Shown: one piece after another, positions 29,629 through 36,354 of the stretch
Layout of the letters: the number at the start of each line of letters is the position of its first letter
How positions within the stretch are numbered: position 1 is the first letter of the stretch
NCBI GenBank assembly: GCA_945867665.1
Contig: CAMBIR010000014.1
Coordinates: forward strand, 1-37,557
Origin: an uncultured Bacillota bacterium
GTDB lineage: Bacteria; Bacillota_I; Bacilli_A; RF39; UBA660
Reading direction: 5' to 3'
DNA: 37,557 bases
Translations under genes and position numbers: made by a program
The notes under the pieces: model-generated
Database searches by the model: none
Told to the model about the DNA's origin: nothing
What the model saw: the letters and a program-made list of their open reading frames with translations, nothing else

Positions 29629-29975
29629 TACTTACCACCTATATGAATATGCTTGTTATTGCCAAATACATTATTATTTAAAGAAGTGATATTGTAATAC
29701 GGAATGTTTAAATCTTTTAAATCATTCTCACTAACAATGTCCTCATATTTGCCTTGAACTAAAATATCTTCTATTGCAAAATTATTGTAGTCTAGGTTAG
29801 GATTTAAGTCATAAGGTATTCTAATTTGAACATCGTTTGCTTCGGCGTAACCTTTATTTAAACTTGAACCCTTGCCACCAAACCACCATATATTTTTATA
29901 GAAATATTTTTCCCATGTATCTTCGTGATTTCTAACAACTTTGTGATACACAGTTAAACTTGAATTAACTAACAT
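29628..29975 (-). CDS. Minor capsid 1-like (head completion) protein
   Basis: 115 residues from the Met at 29973-29975, behind AGAGGTG; an upstream Met at 30011 lies deep in the previous gene. Beta-rich sequence: SLTVYHKVVRNHEDTWEKYF, NIWWFGGKGSSLNKG, ANDVQIRIPYDLN, EDILVQGKYEDI. This is the Minor_capsid_1 pattern with the characteristic VQIRIP and VxG strands. It follows the head-tail connector gene, overlapping it by 11 nt. Confidence 0.85.
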   Translation of the reverse strand: MLVNSSLTVYHKVVRNHEDTWEKYFYKNIWWFGGKGSSLNKGYAEANDVQIRIPYDLNPNLDYNNFAIEDILVQGKYEDIVSENDLKDLNIPYYNITSLNNNVFGNNKHIHIGGK

Positions 29976-30360
29976 CTGCACCTCTATATAACACAGGAAC
30001 ATCATCAACAATCAAATTAGATAAATATGTATCAATAATATCTTCTAATTCATTATTTTTAGCCTCTGTAATAGACTTTTGTGGTGTTCCGTATGAAATA
30101 CTATATCCATCAGTACTTTCGCTTGAAATAGCCTTGTTTTGTGTGTCATATGAACTATAACTATTCAAAGTTGTAATCATATTATAAACACACAATTTAA
30201 CTTCTTTATATTCTTGCCCTTTATCAACTAATCTTCCAAACGTTCTTTCATCAATTTTCATTCTGGCATTAAATTCTAATAAATTAAAAGGCATTTCATC
30301 AAGAGTTCCACCTAGAGCTTTATACTCTTGATAAGTTAGATATTGTCCTTCAAACTCCAT
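29965..30360 (-). CDS. Head-tail connector (adaptor) protein
   Basis: 131 residues: MEFEGQYLTYQEYKALGGTL, FNLLEFNARMKIDERTFGRL, YKEVKLCVYNMITTLNSYSS, KSITEAKNNELEDIIDTYLS. Helical HK97 gp6/SPP1 gp15-type adaptor that sits under the portal. Strong AAGGAGG site. It lies two genes after the capsid gene, as expected. Confidence 0.8.
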   Translation of the reverse strand: MEFEGQYLTYQEYKALGGTLDEMPFNLLEFNARMKIDERTFGRLVDKGQEYKEVKLCVYNMITTLNSYSSYDTQNKAISSESTDGYSISYGTPQKSITEAKNNELEDIIDTYLSNLIVDDVPVLYRGADVS

Positions 30361-30378
30361 TAAAATGCCTCCTTATCT

Positions 30379-30498
30379 CTAATTTTCTTTTCTAAAAGAT
30401 TTTTTAGGTTCTTCAACCTTTTTAACTTCTTTTACTTCTTCCTTTTTAGGTGTTTCAACCTTTTTAATAGGTTTGTGTTCCATTCCTATTACTCTCAT
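30379..30498 (-). CDS. Small Lys/Glu-rich protein after the capsid gene
   Basis: 39 residues: MRVIGMEHKPIKKVETPKKE then EVKEVKKVEEPKKSFRKEN. AGGAGGTG lies at good spacing. Repeated KKVExPKK units. It is too short for usual gene-length limits. The charged tail matches the end of the protein at 28636. Possibly a head-assembly or decoration peptide; not known. Confidence 0.6.
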   Translation of the reverse strand: MRVIGMEHKPIKKVETPKKEEVKEVKKVEEPKKSFRKEN

Positions 30499-30511
30499 TT
30501 ATAACACCTCC

Positions 30512-31393
30512 TTATGATGCTTTGTATGAAATATAGATACCAGCAGTTTTGTTGTTAAATACATCAACTAAACCATATTTTCTATATTTAGAAATGTATG
30601 CGTCAGCATCTGCATTTAATTCTGGTGGAATTGCATCTGATACAACATGTTTATCAAATTTGATAATTGCAGGTTTGTGGATAATCATAAAGTTAATATC
30701 TTTACCAGCAACATCTTTCTTAAATCCACCCATTTCTTCACTACTTGATTTTCCATCTAATAAGTCAATTTTAGTATAGAAACGAGTTTGTGGAACAGCA
30801 ACTGTTTTAGCAAACTTTCCTAATACTTCTCTTGATTTACTAGTATCTAGTGCCATAACACTATTTAATAATGTTGGTGTAGCATATAATATTCTATTTT
30901 CTGCTGGAACTTGGTCTTCGTCCATTTTTGTAACACCTTTTAATAATGCAGCTAAGAACTCTTCACCATTTGCATAGCTTTCTCCTGATTCATTTGCTAC
31001 TGAAATACCTTCTTTTCCAGCAATTGTAGCGAATGTAAATGCGTCTCCTTCTGGTGCTACTTGGTAAGTTTGTAATGAATTTTGAGCGATTAAGTAAGTA
31101 TCTCCCATTGTTTCTTCATTATCCATTGTATCTAGAGTAATTTTTGTTCCTCTATCATAATTAAATGTAGCGGTTTTCCATTCAACAGTTACACTGTTAT
31201 TTGTATAACCACTATTTCTTGAATAATCTCCTAATCCACTAACTCCTACTTGTCTATAAAGGATTTCTTTTGCATTTGCTCCTTCTCTAGCAAGTGAAGC
31301 TGGGCTAGTTAAATCATTTGTTAAACTCTCTTTTTGATATTTTTCATCAACAAGACGAGTGTATTTTTTTGCTAATGCGATTACGTTAGCCAT
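30512..31393 (-). CDS. Major capsid protein
   Basis: 293 residues: MANVIALAKKYTRLVDEKYQ at the start, then SPASLAREGANAKEILYRQV, SVTVEWKTATFNYDRGTKIT, LDTMDNEETMGDTYLIAQNS, a spine helix (GEEFLAALLKGVTKMDE) and the closing A-domain strands (INFMIIHKPAIIKFDKHVVS, YRKYGLVDVFNNKTAGIYIS). HK97 fold of the group with a separate GP20-type scaffold. Strong AGGAGG-type region upstream. It is the main head protein. Confidence 0.92.
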   Translation of the reverse strand: MANVIALAKKYTRLVDEKYQKESLTNDLTSPASLAREGANAKEILYRQVGVSGLGDYSRNSGYTNNSVTVEWKTATFNYDRGTKITLDTMDNEETMGDTYLIAQNSLQTYQVAPEGDAFTFATIAGKEGISVANESGESYANGEEFLAALLKGVTKMDEDQVPAENRILYATPTLLNSVMALDTSKSREVLGKFAKTVAVPQTRFYTKIDLLDGKSSSEEMGGFKKDVAGKDINFMIIHKPAIIKFDKHVVSDAIPPELNADADAYISKYRKYGLVDVFNNKTAGIYISYKAS

Positions 31394-31415
31394 TTAAAAT
31401 CATTCCTCTCTTTTC

Positions 31416-31991
31416 TTATTTTTTTGGTTCTAATCCCAATAGTTCCCTATCGTGATTTTCTTTTGCAAGTCCAGTATTTACATCTCCTGTTGGTGGAGTT
31501 GATACTCCAGGATTAGGATTACTAAATATTCCGTCCTTGTCTTTTGTTAGTTCCTCAAATAAATCTTTTGCAGATTTTCCAGCATTATTGCTATCTTTTA
31601 AAGAACTCTTAATATCGTTGATTATAGCATTTTTTGTATAATCATTAACAAATTTTTTATCTCCAATTGCATTTAATATGTTAGCAGTTAAGCTATCATC
31701 TAAAGCCTTTTGCTTTTCGGCTTCAATTCTTTTAGTTTCGTTTGCTTCATATTCTGCAATTTTCGATTTAAGACTTTCTATTTCATCAGATTTTGGTGCT
31801 TTATTAACTTGTTCTTTTAAATCATCAATAGTCGCTTTTAAATCTTCATTTTCTTTTTTCATATTATTTTCAACTTTTTCAGTTTCTGTTTTAACACTTT
31901 TACCGTGTTCGGCTAAAATAGATTTAATTTCTTCTTGTGATAATTTAACCTTATTTTCACCAATTTCTAAATTCTCTAAAAAATCTTTCAT
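31416..31991 (-). CDS. Capsid scaffolding protein (GP20-like)
   Basis: 191 residues: MKDFLENLEIGENKVKLSQE, a long charged coiled coil (ENDLKATIDDLKEQV-type; ESLKSKIAEYEANETKRIEA), then FVNDYTKNAIINDIKSSLKD and a flexible end with NPNPGVSTPPTG. The order and features are those of Phage_GP20 scaffolds, placed directly before the capsid gene. It guides head assembly and is removed. Confidence 0.88.
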   Translation of the reverse strand: MKDFLENLEIGENKVKLSQEEIKSILAEHGKSVKTETEKVENNMKKENEDLKATIDDLKEQVNKAPKSDEIESLKSKIAEYEANETKRIEAEKQKALDDSLTANILNAIGDKKFVNDYTKNAIINDIKSSLKDSNNAGKSAKDLFEELTKDKDGIFSNPNPGVSTPPTGDVNTGLAKENHDRELLGLEPKK

Positions 31992-32115
31992 ATAAATATC
32001 TCCTCCCTCGATTTTTTCAAGTGGTCTACTCCACCAAGAATTTAATATTTAAACCATCTTAAGCAATCAATGGTTGTAGCCATATTTCAGGTATTTGTAT
32101 TTTATACTTTTACCT
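31992..32115 (-). promoter_or_regulatory. Structured 5' leader of the scaffold-capsid operon
   Basis: About 120 nt from the promoter start to the scaffold gene. At the extreme 5' end AGGTA pairs with TACCT; then AACCAT/ATGGTT; then GTGG-agtaga-CCAC; then a strong GGGAGGAG site. A 5' hairpin like this can protect an abundant mRNA. No ORF is supported in it. Confidence 0.5.
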
Positions 32116-32121
32116 AAAAAA

Positions 32122-32150
32122 AGTATAACACAAAATAAAAAATGTGTCAA
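32122..32150 (-). promoter_or_regulatory. Strong promoter of the scaffold-capsid operon
   Basis: TTGACA (consensus), 17-nt spacer, TATACT, minus strand. It lies just after the terminator of the noncoding RNA at 32161-32381. Confidence 0.8.
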
Positions 32151-32153
32151 AAA

Positions 32154-32180
32154 CACAAAAAAACAACCATTTAAGGTTGC
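32154..32180 (-). terminator. Terminator of noncoding RNA A
   Basis: GCAACC and GGTTGT pair around TTAAAT, followed by seven T on the minus strand. It is a near copy of the terminator at 16552-16576. Confidence 0.85.
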
Positions 32181-32381
32181 TTAAAATCAAACTAGCTGGG
32201 GTATGTTATCCAAATACACTTCACATACATTAAAATCTATAATAGTCTTTCTAATGTGTCAAATTATACTCAATTATTATATTTTTTAATAAGTGGTTGG
32301 GCTCGAACCAACATTCAATTTTAGGTTGACAGCCTATTATCTACTCATAAGGTCGCCCAGAGTAGCCCCAAGATTAAATGC
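32161..32381 (-). ncRNA. Noncoding RNA A: about 220 nt, tRNA-like module without acceptor stem
   Basis: Bounded by its own promoter (32388-32416) and terminator. On the minus strand: closing helix UUGGGG/CCCCAG (32371-32366 with 32201-32196), CTACTC/GAGTAG, an anticodon-like hairpin TAGG-CTGTCAA-CCTA (reads GUC, Asp) at 32322-32336, and a perfect T-arm GTTGG-TTCGAGC-CCAAC (32296-32312). The strand after the T-arm pairs locally (TTATTA/TAATAA), not with a 5' acceptor strand. So it mimics part of a tRNA. I know no family with this layout. Confidence 0.6.
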
Positions 32382-32387
32382 AATTTA

Positions 32388-32416
32388 ATTATATCACATT
32401 AATTTATTTTTTGCAA
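32388..32416 (-). promoter_or_regulatory. Promoter of noncoding RNA A
   Basis: TTGCAA, 17-nt spacer, TATAAT with extended TG, minus strand. The same -35 (TTGCAA) and spacing occur at noncoding RNA B. Confidence 0.65.
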
Positions 32417-32431
32417 TCATCATCTCCTAAA

Positions 32432-32638
32432 TTATTTAATTAATCTTCTATGTAATTCTTCTAATAACTGTTCATCAGTTGCTTCGTGCAATTTAATATA
32501 ATTTTGTATAGGTTTTTCTTCATACATAATTAAAACCATATCACACATTTCTTGAGTTGTTGCAGGAAATATTCCTACAACTTCCCAATTATTAAAGTTT
32601 TCTATATCACTTGCACAAACATATTTATATTTTTTCAT
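32432..32638 (-). CDS. Hypothetical small protein
   Basis: 68 residues: MKKYKYVCASDIENFNNWEV then VGIFPATTQEMCDMVLIMYE and a helical end. Small alpha/beta fold. It belongs to a cluster of small genes between minor capsid and scaffold genes. Function unknown. Confidence 0.6.
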   Translation of the reverse strand: MKKYKYVCASDIENFNNWEVVGIFPATTQEMCDMVLIMYEEKPIQNYIKLHEATDEQLLEELHRRLIK

Positions 32639-32654
32639 AACCTCACAAACCTTT

Positions 32655-32843
32655 CTATTTATTTAATTTACTCATTATTCTTTTAAAATTATCGTTTGGA
32701 ACAATTAAAGGTTCTTCTTTTTCAGTTCCAACTTTATCAACATATTCTTTTAAATTTTCTTCATATTCTTTATCACTTATGTCCATTTTAGGTAAGTTAA
32801 ATTTACTCAAAATATTTCTTATAATTCTTTTAATTATTTTCAC
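32655..32843 (-). CDS. Hypothetical small basic/acidic protein
   Basis: 62 residues: basic amphipathic N-terminus (MKIIKRIIRNILSKFNLPKM), acidic middle (SDKEYEENLKEYVDKVGTEK), basic end. The N-terminus could bind membrane or nucleic acid. One base separates it from the gene at 32845. Function unknown. Confidence 0.6.
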   Translation of the reverse strand: MKIIKRIIRNILSKFNLPKMDISDKEYEENLKEYVDKVGTEKEEPLIVPNDNFKRIMSKLNK

Positions 32844-32844
32844 A

Positions 32845-33108
32845 TTACCCCTCCAAACTTATTTTATATTCTTCCCAACTTACAATTTGATTTATATAAA
32901 GTGGGTCTTTAAGAACATTATCTTCAACTTTAACTTTATACATTTTGTTTTTAAAAGGAACTATATAATAACCACTACTTCCATATTGCCATAAATTAGA
33001 GTCTATTTTTTGATAATAATTAGGATAATCGTCTTGATGTTGTCGTTCCAATTTTTCAACAATTTCTTCTCCAAAAAAATCTATTGCTTTTTTATTGCTA
33101 AAATCCAT
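32845..33108 (-). CDS. Hypothetical small protein
   Basis: 87 residues from the Met at 33106-33108, nine bases after GGAGG; the TTG at 33117 would be too close. FFGEEIVEKLERQHQDDYPN, WQYGSSGYYIVPFKNKMYKV: a compact beta-rich protein. The ATG overlaps the stop of a 15-codon leader ORF. Function unknown. Confidence 0.6.
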   Translation of the reverse strand: MDFSNKKAIDFFGEEIVEKLERQHQDDYPNYYQKIDSNLWQYGSSGYYIVPFKNKMYKVKVEDNVLKDPLYINQIVSWEEYKISLEG

Positions 33109-33155
33109 TACAAACAACCTCCAAACTTATCTTCTATCTTTTTGCGTAAACGCAT
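33108..33155 (-). CDS. Possible 15-residue leader peptide
   Basis: MRLRKKIEDKFGGCL with GTGGTGA upstream. Its stop overlaps the ATG of the next gene (TAATG) and its codons contain that gene's GGAGG site. It fits translational coupling, but it is too short to be sure. Confidence 0.3.
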   Translation of the reverse strand: MRLRKKIEDKFGGCL

Positions 33156-33174
33156 TATTACTCACCACTTTCTT

Positions 33175-33549
33175 TTAATTAACTTCCAATGTACAATTAG
33201 AAACATAAGGACAATAACAATTAAAATGTTTATTACTATTTGTCCAAATATGAATAATGCCATTTTCATCTATGTCTAAATGTAAATCACACATTTCTGT
33301 TGAACCTTTTATATATTTATCCCAAACAGGTTGGAAATCAATAACATCACTATAAGTTCCTATTAAATAATATTCACATTTTTGCTTTTCTCTATCATAT
33401 TCAGTATGTCCTATAACATACATCATTCTATAACCACTATCATGTAATTTTCGTTGTTGAATGATATATATCCCTTTAAATAATGGTAATTTTTTATCCA
33501 TTTCTAACTTTATACATTTATCTAACAATGCTTTTGCATTTTTATTCAT
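33175..33549 (-). CDS. Hypothetical protein
   Basis: 124 residues from the Met at 33547-33549, behind AAGGTGA. Helical start (MNKNAKALLDKCIKLEMDKK), then strands (GYRMMYVIGHTEYDREKQKC, EYYLIGTYSDVIDF, DLHLDIDENGIIHIWT) and a Cys-containing end (NCYCPYVSNCTL). Possibly metal-binding. No family recognised. Confidence 0.6.
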   Translation of the reverse strand: MNKNAKALLDKCIKLEMDKKLPLFKGIYIIQQRKLHDSGYRMMYVIGHTEYDREKQKCEYYLIGTYSDVIDFQPVWDKYIKGSTEMCDLHLDIDENGIIHIWTNSNKHFNCYCPYVSNCTLEVN

Positions 33550-33559
33550 CTTACTCACC

Positions 33560-33964
33560 TTACCAATCATAATCTTCATCATAATCTTCTTCTAAATCTA
33601 AGTCATAAATGTTAGCAATATATTGTTTAACTTTTTCCCATCTTTTTTCTTTATCTTTTAATTTATCATCAAGTTCTTTTATTTGTTCCTTTTTATTTTC
33701 AATTTCTTTATTTAATTCATCAATTTCAACTTCTTTGTTATATTTTAATATTCTTTTCATTGTTGTAGGGTCTAATTCTATGCTTTGCTTTTGCCCATTA
33801 TGTTGGCAAATTATAGTATCAGTATATCCGTGTATAATGTGTTCACTTGTGCCATCTAAAAATCTTTCTTCACTAATGTTAATATTACTTTCAATACTAC
33901 TTAAAAAACCCTCTCTATATATCATATCTTTGTCATTGTATATTATTAATTTTAAATTTTCCAT
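33560..33964 (-). CDS. Hypothetical protein with coiled coil and acidic tail
   Basis: 134 residues: beta-rich first half (MENLKLIIYNDKDMIYREGF), a coiled coil (DELNKEIENKKEQIKELDDK) and an extremely acidic end (DLDLEEDYDEDYDW). Such tails can mimic DNA or bind basic proteins. It lies 2 nt after the RHH gene and may be its partner or another operon member. Confidence 0.6.
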   Translation of the reverse strand: MENLKLIIYNDKDMIYREGFLSSIESNINISEERFLDGTSEHIIHGYTDTIICQHNGQKQSIELDPTTMKRILKYNKEVEIDELNKEIENKKEQIKELDDKLKDKEKRWEKVKQYIANIYDLDLEEDYDEDYDW

Positions 33965-33966
33965 TT

Positions 33967-34113
33967 TTACTCACCCTTTTTCCATTTTTCAATTTTCTCT
34001 TTAATTGCTTCAAGTATAAAATCTTTTATTGTCTTACCTTGTTTCTTTGCAACTTCTTCAATATGTTTTAAATATTCTTCCGTAAATTGCAACGGATATG
34101 TTTTAATTTTCAT
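33967..34113 (-). CDS. Ribbon-helix-helix (CopG/Arc-like) regulator, 48 residues
   Basis: MKIKTYPLQFTEEYLKHIEE then VAKKQGKTIKDFILEAIKEK: strand KTYPLQF, helix A, turn QGKT, helix B. AGGAGG upstream. It is the first gene after a strong promoter whose spacer carries short tandem repeats, so it probably represses itself. It is the third RHH gene in this genome. Confidence 0.8.
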   Translation of the reverse strand: MKIKTYPLQFTEEYLKHIEEVAKKQGKTIKDFILEAIKEKIEKWKKGE

Positions 34114-34135
34114 ATTATACCTCCTAACTAAATAC

Positions 34136-34164
34136 ATTATAACTCACTTACTTACTAAGGTCAA
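34136..34164 (-). promoter_or_regulatory. Promoter with tandem repeats before the RHH gene
   Basis: TTGACC, 17-nt spacer, TATAAT, minus strand. The spacer reads as repeated AGTA/AGTG units (AGTAAGTAAGTGAG), a fitting operator for stacked RHH dimers. Confidence 0.75.
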
Positions 34165-34177
34165 CACTTTTTCACAC

Positions 34178-34204
34178 AAAAAAAAGAAAAGATTTCTCTT
34201 TTCT
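34178..34204 (-). terminator. Terminator of noncoding RNA B
   Basis: AGAAAAGA and TCTTTTCT form an 8-bp stem with a 4-nt loop, then eight or more T on the minus strand. Confidence 0.9.
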
Positions 34205-34426
34205 AATTTAAAATGATAACGACTATCCTTTTACTAATCGTTATCTCCGCCTAATTAACACTTGGTCAATAGGCAATGCCGACATTGTGTCGAACTCGGG
34301 GTTGCTCAAGTGTACGTTAGAACAATAATTAAATCAATTTAGTAGATAAAACCGCACGCTTCCTAGGCCGCCCTCGTTAGTATTAACTTAATAATACATT
34401 TCCTTTTATATTATCCACAGATTGAC
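34178..34426 (-). ncRNA. Noncoding RNA B: about 250 nt, structured, unrecognised
   Basis: Promoter 34433-34461 and terminator bound a stretch without ORF. Minus-strand helices: ACACTTG/CAAGTGT (34307-34313 with 34258-34264), inside it GCAA/TTGC and CGACA-caa-TGTCG (34280-34292); and GATAACGA/TCGTTATC (34215-34222 with 34238-34245). A GC-rich block (GGGCGGCCTAGGAAGCGTGC) stands out in this AT-rich genome, which suggests selection on the sequence. I recognise no known family. Confidence 0.6.
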
Positions 34427-34432
34427 AATTAA

Positions 34433-34461
34433 ATTATACCACACCTATTTCATTTTTGCAA
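34433..34461 (-). promoter_or_regulatory. Promoter of noncoding RNA B
   Basis: TTGCAA, 17-nt spacer, TATAAT with extended TG, minus strand, overlapping the 3' end of the gene at 34434. Confidence 0.65.
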
Positions 34462-34625
34462 TTATCAATTGCTTTTATAGTTAATGCGTATTCATCATTT
34501 ACTGGTATGTATAATTTTTTCCCTTTTAGAAGTTCTTCAATATCTTCTTTTGTAATTTCAATTTCATAAGCACCATATAATTTGTCATATTCTTCGCTTT
34601 CTTCTAATATTTCATATTCTTTCAT
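34434..34625 (-). CDS. Hypothetical small acidic protein
   Basis: 63 residues: MKEYEILEESEEYDKLYGAY, EITKEDIEELLKGKKLYIPV, NDEYALTIKAIDN. A small beta-alpha fold. It follows the minor capsid gene by one base, so it belongs to the late operon. Function unknown. Confidence 0.6.
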   Translation of the reverse strand: MKEYEILEESEEYDKLYGAYEIEITKEDIEELLKGKKLYIPVNDEYALTIKAIDNCKNEIGVV

Positions 34626-34626
34626 A

Positions 34627-35859
34627 TTAACCTCCTAATTTCTTTTTAGATATTCTTCTATAATTTGGAACACTTGCTCTAGTATATAATTTGTTAGGTA
34701 GCCCACTAACACTACATAATTGTTTGTATTTTGTTGTTAATTGTGTAATTTTTGTTTGACTTTGTAATACCAATTCATTATCTTCACTTGCTCGTGCTAG
34801 TATTTGTGTGTCTTTTGCTTCACGAATAGCACTTTCAATTTTTCGTTGAAGTTGTGTTAATTCGTATTGAGTATATTCTTTACCATCAAATATTGTTTTT
34901 TTGTTAGCATTATCAATTATTTCTTTCAATTGCTTATCACTATATTGTGGTTTGGATACACCTAAAACTATACTAAATATATAATGGTAGCAATTATATT
35001 CACTTATACTTCTTCTATCATGCCCATCAAATTCAGGTTCAAATACCATACCAGTATAATCAATTGCTTTTCTATCATTTTGGAAGTTTTCAAATTCTTC
35101 ATTACTAAATTGTCGCCCTTGAACCATTTGATGGTCGGGTGCAGGATTTTGATGAACTGATATTTCTATTCCGTCGCTATTAAATTCTTCTCCAAATAGT
35201 TGTTGACTTTCGTTTGATACTTGCCTTATGCTATCAAGTATATTTTGTCTAATAGAAGTATCTAATCTTCTTGAATAGCCACTCTCATATTCTATTTTCC
35301 TCACTCCTGATGATGACAATTGTTTTAAAGTGCTTCGCATACTTTGCTGGTAAGTTTCTTTGCCTTGACTAATAGCAACTATACATCTATCTATTACTTC
35401 ATTGTATGTTTGGTTTATATCTAATAATAAGGGATTTCCATTACTGTCTAAAAGCCTAAAACCTGTGCTTTTAGCAATGTTTTTAAACTCTGCACCACTT
35501 ATACTATAAACACTAGAAACAAGCCTTTGAAGTGCTTTATTCTCGTTATAAATAGGTGTTTCAAGCCCACGGCTTTTGTAATAAACATCAGCAAAACCAA
35601 TGTTCTCTTTTGCAACCTTTTCTAGTATTGCTTTCAAGTCTTTAACAGACAAGCCACTGATTTTAGATAACTCATCTAATAAGTCTTTAATTGTAGTATT
35701 ATATTTTAATTGCTGGCCTAAGGCATAAGCCTGTGATGGTGTTAAATCTTTAAATTGCTTGATAACATTTCCTAATTCTTCTAATACTTTTGTGTTATAA
35801 TCTTGGAATCTTTTATCAAATACACTTAACAACTTTTCTTGCAGTTCTTCATTTATCAT
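34627..35859 (-). CDS. Phage minor capsid protein (Phage_min_cap2/MuF-like)
   Basis: 410 residues. Helical N-terminal half (LTPSQAYALGQQLKYNTTIK, SGLSVKDLKAILEKVAKENI), then the conserved centre (NQTYNEVIDRCIVAISQGKE, GVRKIEYESGYSRRLDTSIR, ISVHQNPAPDHQMVQGRQFS) and CYHYIFSIVLGVSKPQYSDK. These match Phage_min_cap2, the minor head protein encoded directly after the portal in this phage group. It is thought to join portal and shell or to be ejected with DNA. Confidence 0.88.
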   Translation of the reverse strand: MINEELQEKLLSVFDKRFQDYNTKVLEELGNVIKQFKDLTPSQAYALGQQLKYNTTIKDLLDELSKISGLSVKDLKAILEKVAKENIGFADVYYKSRGLETPIYNENKALQRLVSSVYSISGAEFKNIAKSTGFRLLDSNGNPLLLDINQTYNEVIDRCIVAISQGKETYQQSMRSTLKQLSSSGVRKIEYESGYSRRLDTSIRQNILDSIRQVSNESQQLFGEEFNSDGIEISVHQNPAPDHQMVQGRQFSNEEFENFQNDRKAIDYTGMVFEPEFDGHDRRSISEYNCYHYIFSIVLGVSKPQYSDKQLKEIIDNANKKTIFDGKEYTQYELTQLQRKIESAIREAKDTQILARASEDNELVLQSQTKITQLTTKYKQLCSVSGLPNKLYTRASVPNYRRISKKKLGG

Positions 35860-36108
35860 TTAATCACTTCCTATTTTGTCTATTCTTTTTCGCATTTGCA
35901 AATATTCTTTACCTGCTGGTGTTTCAAAATAATTATTGCATAAATCTATTACACAATTAACCACCCCATTTGTAACTTTTTGAACAAGTTCTATGGTTTC
36001 TTCTGGTTGTACTCTATTTATAATACAATGATTAGCAAAATTATGTTTTGTTTCATCACTCATGCTTTTAACAATATCAGCATTCGTTATATTAATATGT
36101 TTTATCAT
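35860..36108 (-). CDS. Hypothetical phage protein between portal and minor capsid
   Basis: 82 residues: MIKHINITNADIVKSMSDET, HNFANHCIINRVQPEETIEL, VQKVTNGVVNCVIDLCNNYF, EYLQMRKRIDKIG. Helical. GGAGG before the ATG, which adjoins the stop of the NUMOD1 remnant. Function unknown. Confidence 0.65.
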   Translation of the reverse strand: MIKHINITNADIVKSMSDETKHNFANHCIINRVQPEETIELVQKVTNGVVNCVIDLCNNYFETPAGKEYLQMRKRIDKIGSD

Positions 36109-36354
36109 TTACTCCTCCACCTTATATGCCATTTGTTCTATTTGCTCTTTAAATAACCACTTAAAACCGCCTGCTGTCTTATTTTTTCCTCTAACACATT
36201 GACTTATGTTTTTTCTACTAATTCCCATTTTTTCTTCAACTTCTACGGCTGAATTCCATTCTTTTATTAAATTATTATTAATATCTAATTGTACTAATGG
36301 TTTATTTTTATGTTTTTTACAATATTCTCTAACAGCATTCCTTTGTTTTTCTTG
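36109..36354 (-). pseudogene. NUMOD1 remnant of a homing endonuclease (no start codon)
   Basis: An 81-codon open frame follows a TGA at 36355-36357 and has no ATG start upstream of the motif. It reads NKPLVQLDINNNLIKEWNSA, then KMGISRKNISQCVRGK and KTAGGFKWLFKE, a typical NUMOD1 DNA-binding domain, as in the C-termini of the intact endonucleases. The nuclease domain is missing. It overlaps the last codons of the portal gene in the -1 frame, and its end contains the next gene's GGAGG site. Confidence 0.75.

Noticed and set aside
32010-32062. A 13-codon ORF (MATTIDCLRWFKY) in the scaffold leader
   Set aside because: No ribosome binding site, and its bases are used by the AACCAT/ATGGTT hairpin.
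32290-32372. A complete tRNA-Asp gene on the minus strand
   Set aside because: T-arm and anticodon arm are good, but no 5' strand pairs with the presumed acceptor, the D-arm does not fit and extra bases lie between arms. Listed as tRNA-like part of noncoding RNA A instead.
34258-34313. A tRNA formed by the 7-bp pair ACACTTG/CAAGTGT
   Set aside because: The enclosed 42 bases have no T-arm or anticodon arm on either strand; the span is too short.
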